DNA of 64,000 nucleotides from Bryoerythrophyllum caledonicum. Lineage: Eukaryota > Streptophyta > Bryopsida > Pottiales > Pottiaceae. Position 1 is the first letter of the stretch. The number at the start of each line of letters is the position of its first letter. Of the stretch, positions 1-22,000 are shown piece by piece. Under the pieces are notes generated by a model that saw only the letters and a program-made list of their open reading frames with translations, did not search any database and was not told the DNA's origin. The translations under genes were made by a program, and so were the position numbers. Location: the NCBI GenBank assembly GCA_963971425.1, contig OZ020525.1, positions 620,001 through 684,000 on the forward strand, given 5' to 3'.

Positions 1-355
1 TTAAACAAATCTTTTACTAATTTTCAAAGTTTTTTCTACTTGGACTTCATGCGTAGAAGTCTGGACTCCTTTCCTCACCCTTTCCGTCCCAAAATTCTGC
101 CCCATTTTTCTCCTCAAATTGCATTGGTTGACATGGCTGCCCCTGTAGTCCAGACTCCCCATTTTGACCTTTGAAGGCTAATAACTTTTGAACGAAAAGT
201 CCAAAATCATATTTGAAAAATTCCCCATATAGATTTCATCAAGGACAAAGTAGTGTAAAATTTTCATAAGAATAGGAGTATTTTTTCCACTCAAAGGTAC
301 ATGCCCAGAATCCAAAACGTACGTCCCAAGTACACTTGAGCGTTTAGGGGTTAAG
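1..355. repeat. AT-rich repeat-like segment
   Basis: AT-rich non-coding DNA without a credible reading frame. It ends in a TTTAGGGGTTAA block that is also found at the equivalent place in the non-coding segment near 7620-7632, after a similar run of short A/T-rich phrases. This suggests a distant member of the same dispersed repeat family. The similarity was judged by eye and is weak. Confidence 0.3.
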
Positions 356-1229
356 TGATCCGAATCGCGTGCCTCAACCATAGTGCAAAACAAACCAACA
401 GTTCAATGAACAGTACCTCCCGGAAAACCGGTCCCATCCACCACATTCTGGTTCCTTCGTCCAAAGCCAATATCAACACCTCAACCTCCGACAAAAGCCA
501 CTTCAAACGAAGATTTGACAACATGGCGCTGATCATCATCCAGGAGAAGATACCATGATGCCAGCCGGAGGAAACTTCCATTACAGAACCTCGACTGCTG
601 TCACAACGGCCACAAAATACGACCCCACATACCCACAACTCTACGAAACGCGTACAGGCTCTGCGGCACCCCGCCTCCACACATCTTCAAAAACAGAACA
701 TTACCGGCGAGAAGGCGGGGCGTCACGACCCGGCCACCCTGGCAGGCCACGCCAGCCCGGGCCAGACCACCCAGCCCGCAATCCAGCGAGGCAGCGATCC
801 CGCCATCGAACCCCGGCGGGAGCAGCGACCGAATAATTGGGGAGCGTGGGCAGCGAGGCGGAGTGAACGCTTTCATTGAGCGTGCAGATACGTTGAGGTT
901 ACATACGAGCGAGCGAGCGAGCGAGCGAGTTTCGTTGCGGAGCCCCTTTGCGAGGTCCGACCGCCCATCGCCGTTGCATCCGGGGCAGCTCCTCGGGGGA
1001 GCCCGCACGCGGGATCTGGGAGCCGGGTTGAGGAGTGCAGGGATGTGAAGCGCACGGCGGGGGGCGCGGATCGGAGTCGAGCTCGCGGCGCGTGGCGCAG
1101 GGGAGGGGCGGATCGTGCGCGCGAGGCATGGTGGCGTGGGGCGCGATCGGGGAGCGGTAGTGGTCTCGGCTCGAGGGAGGCGAGCGGCGCGTGGGGATTG
1201 CGGCAGCGACAGGGGCGCGCGGGACTGGG
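356..1229 (+). promoter_or_regulatory. 5' flank and 5' leader of the left ANTH gene
   Basis: No gene is supported here. From about 555 the DNA becomes GC- and CpG-rich, reaching its peak at 1000-1229 just before the start codon at 1230, as expected for a promoter and 5' UTR. Only the part from about 918 (the GAGC repeat) is shared with the inverted copy near 16489. The two gene copies therefore have different DNA upstream of that point, and only about 310 bp of promoter-side sequence is common to both. No TATA box was identified with confidence. Confidence 0.4.
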
Positions 1230-6217
<4,988 letters not shown>

Positions 6218-6710
6218 GGGATGTTGTTTTTGGGAGGCAGGCGGGCTGAGTTTTCTGGCCGGTGGACGAGGAGCAGTGGCTCCGGGAAGCATTGGAATTT
6301 GATGCGTGACGTTCACATAGCAGTAGGAAGGGCTTGGCGAAGTAGGTCGACATGAAAGACTGCATTTATGTGGCTCGTTAGGGGAGCCACGTTAGTGAGA
6401 CGACACAAGGACGTTCTATAGGCGAGGGGTTTTCCATAGGAGTTAAATTTCCCACACGCATTATGTGTAGAAAGAGCATCAGAGTTACTGTAGCATGATT
6501 GCAAGGCTGCTGGGGAGAGGGTTGTTTCGGAATAGCGGCCGTTGTGGCGCCTCCCCGGGTCTACGGCAGTTGATTTTTGGTCGATTGTCTTGGTCATTTA
6601 TTTTTTATCTGTTACTGGTATAAGTACAGGTATGTGGGAGACTTGTATTATAAGTCTATGAAATCCCTAAAATTGGTCCTTTGGAAATCCAGCTCTGCAT
6701 TGTGGTGTTT
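6218..6710 (+). other. Probable 3' UTR and downstream flank of the left ANTH gene
   Basis: Non-coding and increasingly AT-rich. It is conserved in the inverted arm to about 6710, beyond which the two flanks are unrelated. No canonical poly(A) signal could be assigned with certainty; T- and A-rich runs at 6597-6640 are the likeliest end of the transcript. Confidence 0.4.
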
Positions 6711-7032
6711 AACCGTGACAGTTTTACCCAGAAAACGCTTCAAAACTGTTGGATTCTAGTGCATTAATAGAATTTGGAATTTATTTCTACTTTAGACCGT
6801 AGTATCTCAATCAAGACTTATTAAGTAGGTCACCGTCAGAATTTCATAAACTTTGAGAGACGGATTGAAAGATTATAGGGTTTGAAGTCAAGCAAATGGT
6901 TCATTGTTTTCCTTGCGTTCAGTGGATCAGCAGACTATGACTTCACTTGGTGTCAAATTTTTGCTCTACACAAGGTCTAAATCCATTACCATTTTGTTAA
7001 GCAAAATGTTGGTTCCTTACACACCAATTTTT
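6711..7032. repeat. Dispersed non-coding repeat, part 1
   Basis: Non-coding spacer downstream of the left arm. From about 6840 it matches diverged copies elsewhere in the window: reversed at about 47480-47600 and forward at about 61150-61380. Shared phrases include GAAAGATTATAG, the T-rich text around TTGGTGTCAAATTTTTGC, and CACACCA(A)TTTTTAGAG. It continues into the directly repeated segment at 7033. Confidence 0.6.
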
Positions 7033-8695
7033 AGAGGTAGAAGACGAGTGTAGCATATTCAAAATAATTGTGCAATTGTTCAAAATTTGCCAATTCACAC
7101 TTTAATTTTTGTTGAAATTAATATGTTTTCGATTGATAATCCGAATGATCAATAAGAAGGCTTGCACCAGATATTGTTGTGGAAAAAATAAAAAGTGAAA
7201 AATATAAAGATATCCAGGTTTTATGTGGAAAAGAAGAAGTTTTTTTGGTATCTTGCCCAACAATGAGTGACAATGTGTGAAAATGTTTGACTTGGGTTGG
7301 TATGCTATTTTTCACTAAAGACAAGAACTTTTTTGGGACAATATGAATGGAAATAATACTACTTGCGAGTATTGAAAATCTCACATTCAATAGAGTGTCC
7401 CTAGCAAAAGTTTTTGGAGGTGCCCGAGGTGCCCGCTCTCCCCATTTGAAATTCAAATCCGTATAACTTTTTCATCAAATGTTGAATTTAGGAAAAAAAA
7501 AATTTCACTGAGGTCTTGGTAATGCCTTTCTATAGTAAAAATTTCAAAGAGGAATGTTGGAAATTGACACCATGGGAACCTGACCGAACTTTCAAAAAGC
7601 CCATTTTTGACACTTGGTCCTTTAGGGGTTAAAGGAGGATTGCGTTTACTGATGGGAGACAGTTTACAGTAAAGCAATGCGTGGCTGCGTTTACTCAATT
7701 CTATGGACTTCACCAACACCATAACGATCTGGTTTGATTCCAAGGGTCCATATTTTATTGCATATTTGCCTATTGGTACAAGCAATTCAACATGTTGATT
7801 GACTTCAAGCTTGGAGCGCGGAATTCTCAAGATATGTAGATTTATACCAAGCTGTTGTACATGTGCACGAGGAAGTGTGCCTATTGGAGTTTATGTTGTT
7901 AACCCAATTTTTTCCAGGTCACTACATAATGCTGGATGACAAGAAATTTCTTCATAAACCAATAGGCCGCAGCTAATGAGGACCAGACGAGGCTGTGGCA
8001 GTTGCCACTCTCATGGATAGATGGTGCCACGATCAAGGTCATCATAGGAGGGAAAACTGGCACAATTGGACAGTCTGCAACCAACTTAGGTATACCAGGA
8101 GCCACATGAAGTGGAGTGAAACCAATTGGAGCAGCCAAGAACAACAACAAAAATTGATTTGTTTGCGGAGACACAAATAGATGAGAGTGGGGCTATGTAG
8201 TAAGTCAATAGGTTTTTCAATTTCTTTTTTGGTTATCTCTAGGTTAGATTGAACAAATTATAAATTGGTTAGCATTAGTCAATGTAAATAGGTTGTTAGT
8301 AATTGGAAGATAGTAAGTTGAATTCAAATTCCAATGGATATGAACAGTGGTAACTACCCCGACCAATTGAAGAAGTAGAAGTCGAAAAAAAATGCCAATT
8401 CGAATTCAGTCTCTTTGTGTGTAGTGCAGGAGCTCCTTCTTGAGATTGCAAGTATCGGTTGAGTGTTTTTAGTTTTCTTCTTGTGACAGTGATATGATAT
8501 GTGTAGAGGATACTATTGGAGAAATAAAAATGTGACTTAAGAAATTTGTGCGTTTCGTGATTGACTGAGATGTGGAGTAAATTGAGATTGGAGATCTACA
8601 CCGAATCATTACGTAATCAAGTCAACGAATTGAGTATTAGAGAAAATTTGCTGTGATCTACATCGTTCTCAAATCATTTTAAATTCCATTGTTGA
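7033..8695. repeat. Direct repeat copy A (contig end before the gap)
   Basis: This 1663-bp segment recurs in the same orientation at 8896-10556. It runs exactly to the first N of the gap. It is non-coding: short open frames on the minus strand near 7453-7830 and 7899-8174 match no family I know and break in copy B where homopolymers differ. Its first 400 bp belong to the dispersed repeat family seen at 47040-47440 and 61380-62020. Confidence 0.9.
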
Positions 8696-8895
8696 NNNNN
8701 NNNNNNNNNNNNNNNNNNNNNNNNNNNNNNNNNNNNNNNNNNNNNNNNNNNNNNNNNNNNNNNNNNNNNNNNNNNNNNNNNNNNNNNNNNNNNNNNNNNN
8801 NNNNNNNNNNNNNNNNNNNNNNNNNNNNNNNNNNNNNNNNNNNNNNNNNNNNNNNNNNNNNNNNNNNNNNNNNNNNNNNNNNNNNNNNNNNNNNN
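8696..8895. other. Assembly gap of 200 N
   Basis: Exactly 200 undetermined bases. The round length is typical of a scaffolding placeholder. The flanking sequences overlap each other by about 1.66 kb, so the true gap size is probably negative. Confidence 0.99.
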
Positions 8896-10556
8896 AGAGG
8901 TAGAAGACGAGTGTAGCATATTCAAAATAATTGTGCAATTGTTCAAAATTTGCCAATTCACACTTTAATTTTTGTTGAAATTAATATGTTTTCGATTGAT
9001 AATCCGAATGATCAATAAGAAGGCTTGCACCAGATATTGTTGTGGAAAAAATAAAAAGTGAAAAATATAAAGATATCCAGGTTTTATGTGGAAAAGAAGA
9101 AGTTTTTTTGGTATCTTGCCCAACAATGAGTGACAATGTGTGAAAATGTTTGACTTGGGTTGGTATGCTATTTTTCACTAAAGACAAGAACTTTTTTGGG
9201 ACAATATGAATGGAAATAATACTACTTGCGAGTATTGAAAATCTCACATTCAATAGAGTGTCCTAGCAAAAGTTTTGGAGGTGCCCGAGGTGCCCGCTCT
9301 CCCCATTTGAAATTCAAATCCGTATAACTTTTTCATCAAATGTTGAATTTAGGAAAAAAAAAATTTCACTGAGGTCTTGGTAATGCCTTTCTATAGTAAA
9401 AATTTCAAAGAGGAATGTTGGAAATTGACACCATGGGAACCTGACCGAACTTTCAAAAAGCCCATTTTTGACACTTGGTCCTTTAGGGGTTAAAGGAGGA
9501 TTGCGTTTACTGATGGGAGACAGGTTTACAGTAAAGCAATGCGTGGCTGCGTTTACTCAATTCTATGGACTTCACCAACACCATAACGATCTGGTTTGAT
9601 TCCAAGGGTCCATATTTTATTGCATATTTGCCTATTGGTACAAGCAATTCAACATGTTGATTGACTTCAAGCTTGGAGCGCGGAATTCTCAAGATATGTA
9701 GATTTATACCAAGCTGTTGTACATGTGCACGAGGAAGTGTGCCTATTGGAGTTTATGTTGTTAACCCAATTTTTTCCAGGTCACTACATAATGCTGGATG
9801 ACAAGAAATTTCTTCATAAACCAATAGGTCGCAGCTAATGAGGACCAGACGAGGCTGTGGCAGTTGCCACTCTCATGGATAGATGGTGCCACGATCAAGG
9901 TCATCATAGGAGGGAAAACTGGCACAATTGGACAGTCTGCAACCAACTTAGGTATACCAGGAGCCACATGAAGTGGAGTGAAACCAATTGGAGCAGCCAA
10001 GAACAACAACAAAAATTGATTTGTTTGCGGAGACACAAATAGATGAGAGTGGGGCTATGTAGTAAGTCAATAGGTTTTTCAATTTCTTTTTGGTTATCTC
10101 TAGGTTAGATTGAACAAATTATAAATTGGTTAGCATTAGTCAATGTAATAGGTTGTTAGTAATTGGAAGATAGTAAGTTGAATTCAAAATTCCAATGGAT
10201 ATGAACAGTGGTAACTACCCCGACCAATTGAAGAAGTAGAAGTCGAAAAAAAATGCCAATTCGAATTCAGTCTCTTTGTGTGTAGTGCAGGAGCTCCTTC
10301 TTGAGATTGCAAGTATCGGTTGAGTGTTTTTAGTTTTCTTCTTGTGACAGTGATATGATATGTGTAGAGGATACTATTGGAGAAATAAAAATGTGACTTA
10401 AGAAATTTGTGCGTTTCGTGATTGACTGAGATGTGGAGTAAATTGAGATTGGAGATCTACACCGAATCATTACGTAATCAAGTCAACGAATTGAGTATTA
10501 GAGAAAATTTGCTGTGATCTACATCGTTCTCAAATCATTTTAAATTCCATTGTTGA
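8896..10556. repeat. Direct repeat copy B (contig start after the gap)
   Basis: Begins with the first base after the gap and repeats 7033-8695 from its first base to its last. By eye I saw five to six 1-nt homopolymer indels and one substitution (C at about 7967, T at about 9829). It is best read as the same genomic DNA sequenced in a second contig rather than a true tandem duplication. Confidence 0.92.
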
Positions 10557-10687
10557 ACTTGTATTTGGTAGCCCCATCATTTACTTGCATGTGTACTTCA
10601 GCCGACAGCTGATACGGCATTAAAAGCAGTAAACACGACCAACTCATTAAAACCTTCCACAAATTCCAGCTACCACAAAATCCTCCT
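10557..10687. other. Unique spacer before the right inverted arm
   Basis: 131 bp of AT-rich sequence that continues copy B and has no counterpart before the gap. It leads into the right arm of the inverted duplication. No gene or motif was seen. Confidence 0.5.
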
Positions 10688-11181
10688 AAAACACCACAAT
10701 GCAGAGCTGGATTTCCAAAGGACCAATTTTAGGGATTTCATAGACTTATAATACAAGTCTCCCACATACCTGTACTTATACCAGTAACAGATAAAAAATA
10801 AATGACCAAGACAATCGACCAAAAATCAACTGCCGTAGACCCGGGGAGGCGCCACAACGGCCGCTATTCCGAAACAACCCTCTCCCCAGCAGCCTTGCAA
10901 TCATGCTACAGTAACTCTGATGCTCTTTCTACACATAATGCGTGTGGGAAATTTAACTCCTATGGAAAACCCCTCGCCTATAGAACGTCCTTGTGTCGTC
11001 TCACTAACGTGGCTCCCCTAACGAGCCACATAAATGCAGTCTTTCATGTCGACCTACTTCGCCAAGCCCTTCCTACTGCTATGTGAACGTCACGCATCAA
11101 ATTCCAATGCTTCCCGGAGCCACTGCTCCTCGTCCACCGGCCAGAAAACTCAGCCCGCCTGCCTCCCAAAAACAACATCCC

Positions 11182-16177
<4,996 letters not shown>

Positions 16178-16489
16178 CCCAGTCCCGCGCGCCCCTGTCG
16201 CTGCCGCAATCCCCACGCGCCGCTCGCCTCCCTCGAGCCGAGACCACTACCGCTCCCCGATCGCGCCCCACGCCACCATGCCTCGCGCGCACGATCCGCC
16301 CCTCCCCTGCGCCACGCGCCGCGAGCTCGACTCCGATCCGCGCCCCCCGCCGTGCGCTTCACATCCCTGCACTCCTCAACCCGGCTCCCAGATCCCGCGT
16401 GCGGGCTCCCCCGAGGAGCTGCCCCGGATGCAACGGCGATGGGCGGTCGGACCTCGCAAAGGGGCTCCGCAACGAAACTCGCTCGCTCG

Positions 16490-16891
16490 AGCGCTGCCTC
16501 AACGGAGTTGGACCCTGCCGGGGTCGGCAATAGCGGGGTGAGTAACCCCGACGGGGCCTTTGCGGGCGTGGCTGGCCACCCCTCGCCACTAAAGGGGCCG
16601 CCCAAACGACTAGCCAGCCTCGAAATCGAGGACTAGCGCTGACCAATCGCGACCGTCAATCTCCTATACCGATTGTGGGCGGTTGATATGGGTGCCAAGG
16701 TCCTGCCCTATGGTCGGTAGGCCAAGTAACCACCTGTGCGTGTAGGGCGCTTAGAGTTGTTGAATTAATTGTCTAATGATCTCCTACTGTGATATGGGTT
16801 CACTCATTTCCTTTGCATATGTCACGTATACCCTGGTCATCGAATTCAAGGGCAACGATCTCAAATAAGATCGTCAGCGAGGATTAGCCAG
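16490..16891. other. GC-rich unidentified segment beyond the right arm
   Basis: GC-rich for about 150 bp, then mixed composition. Contains short hairpin-like phrases (CGGGGT...ACCCCG near 16532-16552) but no gene. It could be part of a decayed retroelement; nothing identifies it. Confidence 0.25.
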
Positions 16892-16986
16892 GGACCAGCT
16901 CCCCTCTCGCCCAAAAGTCGCTCCCTCCCTCCGCAGTACGGACTCCTTGACCCTTACCCGCCCTCCCTAACCGGGTCTTAGCCACG
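16892..16986. repeat. Fold-back repeat, left element
   Basis: About 95 bp that reappear in reverse complement at 17473-17566. Shared blocks in order: GACCAGCTCCCCTCTCGCC, GCTCCCTCCCTCC, CGCCCTCCCTAACCGGGTCT. Short mismatched stretches separate the blocks, so the pair has diverged. Confidence 0.8.
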
Positions 16987-17472
16987 GCCTTCGCCCGTCG
17001 TAAGTTCGGCAGGGAGTCAAAGTACAGCCGCCTCCACCAAGTGAGCTTGACTCTAGACTTAATTAGAGTTTAGGATACTACTAAGACATTATCACATTTA
17101 TTTACATTTGTCATGTGCACAATTATACATTTGAATGATGTTATTGAAGTTTCCTTTTCTATTTATAGAGCTATGTTATTCATAAGTATTTGTTGAATTG
17201 CTAGCCCATAAGGGACCAACGCATTTTAGAGGAATTTCTACTCATTTGATTAAAAACTACCAAGACTAGTTTTTTTGAGAATGTAACCATAGGATCTTCT
17301 TCTAAACTTATATGAGAGGATGTGGTGTAAGGATTGGGAATTTAGTCCGTACGGATTGAAAGATAATAGTAATCAAAGTAAAAAGTCTTTTGGTGATTTG
17401 AGTTGATGGTGAGGTCTAGACTTCTAAACTTGTTCTCGAGCCGATGAGTTTTGTATCCCTGCTGGACCTTGC
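16987..17472. other. AT-rich interior between the fold-back repeats
   Basis: About 490 bp of mostly AT-rich DNA with no open frame of note and no recognised motif. Together with its flanking inverted repeats it could be a small fold-back transposable element. Confidence 0.3.
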
Positions 17473-17566
17473 TGCGGCTGAGACCCGGTTAGGGAGGGCG
17501 AGTATGGGTCGGGGAGCAGGTATTAGGGAGGGAGGGAGCAGGTATCCGGCGAGAGGGGAGCTGGTC
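17473..17566. repeat. Fold-back repeat, right element
   Basis: Reverse-complement partner of 16892-16986, with the same three conserved blocks in inverted order. Confidence 0.8.
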
Positions 17567-18290
17567 GAAAGGCTTGCTACGAGCAGGAGAGTTGGGCGGG
17601 CAGGAATGCGGCCCTTTCCTTTTGACCCGCCCTTGGTAGCAAGATTGGCCTCCCCGGTGTCAAACGTGGCGTCCACTACAAGCCTAGCACTGCCCACGGA
17701 TTTCTCGCGCTTTACACGTCGGGGTTGGACACCAAGACGATGCCCTTGTTTAGGGTGCCTCCCCCGGTTGGTCCAGGCTACCAATGTCCCATTGGAGTTA
17801 GTTGGGCAGGGAGCTTCAAAATCCGACTTTGTTGGTGATGTATTGGTTGTCAAGATGGCTTGTCCGCGGGTGGATGGATAAGTTCGTTCTTGTGTTGTAG
17901 ACCCATGGGCCCACGAGAATGAATGTTGCGCCTGGACGGGTGCACATGCCTCGCCTATGGTTAACATTCGGCATTGCTGATCATGCGACCTTGCCTTGGG
18001 TTTCTAATTGTGTATTGCTTGCACACGCTCTCCGTCAGTTTTGGTGGTTCGATTTCATTTTCTTAGAGTATTTGCACGCTTTTGAGCTTCAAATTCTTGG
18101 AGCAAACCCATCATTTCTTCCTTATGGGCAGTCATCTCTATTCGTAGGTCCAAATTTGGCTGACAGTAATTATGATTTCAGCTTAGCATGTTGGCAAATT
18201 TTGGAATTCATGCAAATTTTTCAAACAACTTGTGAAGAAAAATAGTGAAGGAACTTTAGACTAGGTTACCCTAAGCCCACAAGGCCCATA
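17567..18290. other. Non-genic stretch
   Basis: The first 300 bp are GC-rich and the rest AT-rich. Open frames of about 100-180 codons exist on both strands at 17416-17967 but have no family signature and look like low-stop GC-rich DNA. No feature is supported. Confidence 0.3.
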
Positions 18291-18560
18291 TCATCTATTT
18301 CACGTTTATCCTTTTGGGCAAGTTCCTAAAATTCGAAAAAAAATTCTTTTTCTCTAGAAATATTATTCTTGATTTTCCCTGAAAAGCAGCAATGCTATCT
18401 TGTGAGTGGTGAGCAATGAGCAGAAAATAGTTTGAGAACACCAAAAATATCGCTGTTTTTTCGAAAAAAAAACAAATTTTTTGGAAATTAGTAGTACAAC
18501 TCTGAAGTTTGGCCTTAAATATAGCCAAATTTTCTAAATTAAGAAATTACCCTATAGCCG
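18291..18560. repeat. Dispersed AT-rich repeat fragment
   Basis: Diverged inverted counterpart of about 46735-46990. Shared text on the reverse strand includes CTCACAAGA, the CTGCTTTTCAGGG-like block, and CCACGGCTATAGG near 18553. Non-coding. Confidence 0.55.
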
Positions 18561-18784
18561 TGGATACATTAACAATTGAATGTTTTTTTTCCATGTTTTC
18601 ACGCATGTTATGGAATTTTAATCTTTGAGTTTTTTTTGTTTTTCCGAGGATTACATTTGTGCTTTTATATAGGATGGCAATTTATAAAACATAACCTTCT
18701 AATGAAGTGTTAGAGTACAAGATGTGGAGTAAGATAATTTATTTCTTGAAGTAATAACATAAAATGTTTCTATAGAAATACCAA

Positions 18785-18950
18785 CGGTATGTGAAAACCT
18801 TAAACTACCGGGTGATGGTGAGAGTTATCCAACTTCTCCAAATGGAGTGGTTTAGGGTTCAAATCCCTGTTGTGGTATGTTGGCTCTATCTAGCAGATCT
18901 GTCGGAAGTTGCTAACAAAACAATTCCGTTGTAAGTTAGAAAAAAAAATT
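18785..18950 (+). mobile_element. Possible tRNA-derived SINE
   Basis: A GGTTCAAATCC block at about 18846-18858 matches the Pol III B box (tRNA T-loop). It lies about 30 bp downstream of a loose A-box-like stretch near 18812. The sequence ends in a run of nine A at about 18940-18948 preceded by TAAGTTAG. This layout suits a plant SINE. There is no complete tRNA cloverleaf, and target-site duplications were not established. Confidence 0.4.
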
Positions 18951-19049
18951 AATTAACTAATACCTACAGTCACGTACTTAGAATATGGACACCACATCAG
19001 CTATCTAGATATAGATAGAGTATTAAAAGTTTTGCCGTGACGCACATCA

Positions 19050-22000
19050 TCATGCGAGTTCTGCAATATTAGCAAGCTCTAGTATGCGTATAACTTCATT
19101 GAAGCTGTAGCTTGGAGCATGCATGAACAGGTCTTTTTTGTAGTCTAATTTACACAAGTAACGTAAATGTAGTACACATGCTTTCAATATTTCCATTGCT
19201 ACTTCTTTCCCAACGCCTCTGTTGATATCTTCAAGAAATCTGGGCACGTACATGCGGAGTAGTCCGTGATGGTTACGCAATACGACTTCTCCTTCTCCAT
19301 TTCAAGAGTGATAACGCATCCAAATCCCGGATAAGGTATTGCAGTGACATTTGAAAAGTGAGCAGCGCTTGACCACTTGTTTCTATGCTGAACGGAAGGC
19401 TCGTCATTCATCCTGCGAATCTTTAAGCCGTTCCGCAAGGTATGATAAGAATCCGGATTCTCTGGAATAGGGAAGTAGGAACGCGGAAGAGGCATGTTCA
19501 TAGACACTTGAAATTGTCTTCGAGGCGATAGTGATCCACATTGCTCCAACTGAAAACTTGCTTCCTCTAGCGATAAAACCTCTTGCATTGTCAAATTAGT
19601 GCCCAGCTTCACCGGCCACGTCATTGAAATCACTGGCCAATCAACCACATTATATTTTTTTGATCCCTTCACACACCGACCAAGATCATCAGCGCAAAAC
19701 CAAAATTCAACGGTGATACTTCATGGTGATGTGAATTCCTTTCTCCTACCAATATATGTTGGGGCTGGTGTTCCATGGATCCCACGCCCTACTTTAGCGC
19801 CACACTTCTCAGCAGTCCCGGCCTACAATGCCTGACATTGTCTTTTAGAGTTCTTCGGAAGGCCGGCAATGTGCCACTTTGACGGATCACACTCTGATTC
19901 TAACACTGATGTTGTGTGTCAAACTTCGGAATCTTGTCCACTTAACGCCTCCTCGATCCACGCACGAGTCACCCTTGTGCCATCCCGTGGAATAGAGTAG
20001 TTTACTCTATCGGACCGATGAGAGTCGTTACTGGATCCGCGTGGCATGTCAAGCTTACGCTTAGTAGATCCAAAGATCTTAGCTCCTTCAAATCCGCCGG
20101 TTCTTGTCAATAAGTCTTCTGCCCCTAGAAAACTCTTAACAGCTTCTGCTATGAGTCTAGGATCACCAGAACGTTGTGCAGATCGCAATCGAAGCGTACC
20201 TTTGTCTGGACCTTTACTTGATGTGCCTCCCTTTAACCATGCTTGGTAAGTAGTGATTTGCATAAAAGCACGGATGAGATCATCCACTGTAGCCGCGTAT
20301 AAACACGTCATCGTGTTTCCGGATTGTTGGAGCCAACGATTGTGGACAGTCTCCGCAAGGTTGCAGGATGGCATGTCAGCTCTTTCGTCAAGTATGAGGT
20401 CCTACAAAGGCAAACCGGAATGCAAATTAAGAGATTCATTATAGATATACTAATGAATAAGATAATCTAAAAGAGATAGAAAGGGGACTTACAGGCTACA
20501 TTGCGCCACCCCACTGTCTATAACGAAAGTGCCAAAACGCCATCCAAGGGTACGATGCCCGTTGTCAGGAGTGGCGCCAGATGACATCCACCACCCTCGA
20601 ATCACGGAGGGTGTACGCCATTGCCAATTTGCTCCTGCACTATCAGCCATGAATCCTTTGAAGTTCGTGTCTTCTACTCCGTGCTTCTTCATTGTATCGT
20701 TCAGGTTCTTCCAGAAAAGCTGTTGTGCTTCGGCATCCTCCCATTGCATATCACACATCGCTATTGTCATGGCTCTACAATATTTGTTGTCGTACACGTG
20801 ACAAGCCATTGTAGTCCAGTCTTTGACCCGCTTGACATGATCAAACATCAACCAACAATCTTGGAGGTCTCCACCAGGTTGCATCCGACTGACAAGGTCA
20901 ACACCACTACGAGGCCGATCGACAGACATTTTGAAAACAAATACCTTACCTTTAGATTGGCCAGGGAACTTGTTTTTGTGGATGAAGACAAACTTTGACG
21001 GCTCTTTCAAATCCATGATGTTGTCCATAACCCCCTTCTCTCCACTGTAGAAGCGTTTGCATGACGATACTAGATTTTGGATGTTTGGAGATGATAGTGT
21101 CTGGAAGTGGTCAAGGACAACATCCATAGATGCTCATTCAAGGTTTGATGATCCGGATCCGGGATGGATCAAGTATTCGGAAAGGTAACTCTTACTCACA
21201 GCCATGATGATTGCGGAATTCGTAGCCTTCGGTGTGCACTGTACTTCCTTTGCGACGCACTCATGCATCAAGTCCATCGCAGTTTGATCAACGCCCACTG
21301 AGATCGGATGATGGTGATGTCCAAGATGAATGGCAAGTCGGGTGCACCCCGAGTCGGGAGAGGTCACATAATAAATACGTGTATCACAAAGCGCCAAACA
21401 AATGGGAGGGGTTTGGCACACTTTACAAGTTAAATTTGATTTCTCCGATGGTGTGCCATTCACAGGGAACGCGGAGATGGCAAGTCCGGCCCACTCAGTT
21501 TGATTCGTGCGACCCTCGTTCTTGCATCTATAGTCACAACTGATGTTGTGGCATTGAAGATGTCCAGTACATGTTGATCTTCAGTATGTGAGACCGAAGT
21601 CGTTCATGATGTTGGTCGTCATTGTCTTGCACCACATATGACCATCGTATTGTTTGCTCATTCCATCGAGTCCCCCCCCTTAATTGAGTTGGGATACCTT
21701 CTAGAAGAGGTGGCAGTTCAAATATCATGTCTCCATTGTAGTGTGGAGATAGATACTTCACACGAGAAATCTCAAAACTATCAAAATCAACGCATGACAA
21801 CTCAAAGCGAGACCTCTTCCTAGAACAAGTCTAGCGGACGTATGGAATGATACTTCTGATACCCTTGGACATAGGATGGATAGAAGGCTTCCCAAAAGAA
21901 ATAGAAGGGGACATCTGGGATCTACTTGCAATTGGAATTGACACAGGCTGATGGTTTGTGTCTTGTGACTTGAAGGGAAACGATGACTCTTCCAAGTTTA

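Noticed and set aside
8669..8961. Frames full of unknown residues across the gap
   Set aside because: They are translations of Ns.
7033..10556. Genuine tandem duplication
   Set aside because: Both copies end exactly at the N-run, which is what overlapping contig ends produce.
17416..17967. 183-codon minus-strand frame
   Set aside because: GC-rich low-stop DNA overlapping the fold-back repeat, with a competing frame on the other strand and no family signature.
18815..18860. Functional tRNA gene
   Set aside because: Only the T-loop-like block is convincing; no acceptor stem or anticodon arm can be paired, so a SINE is likelier.
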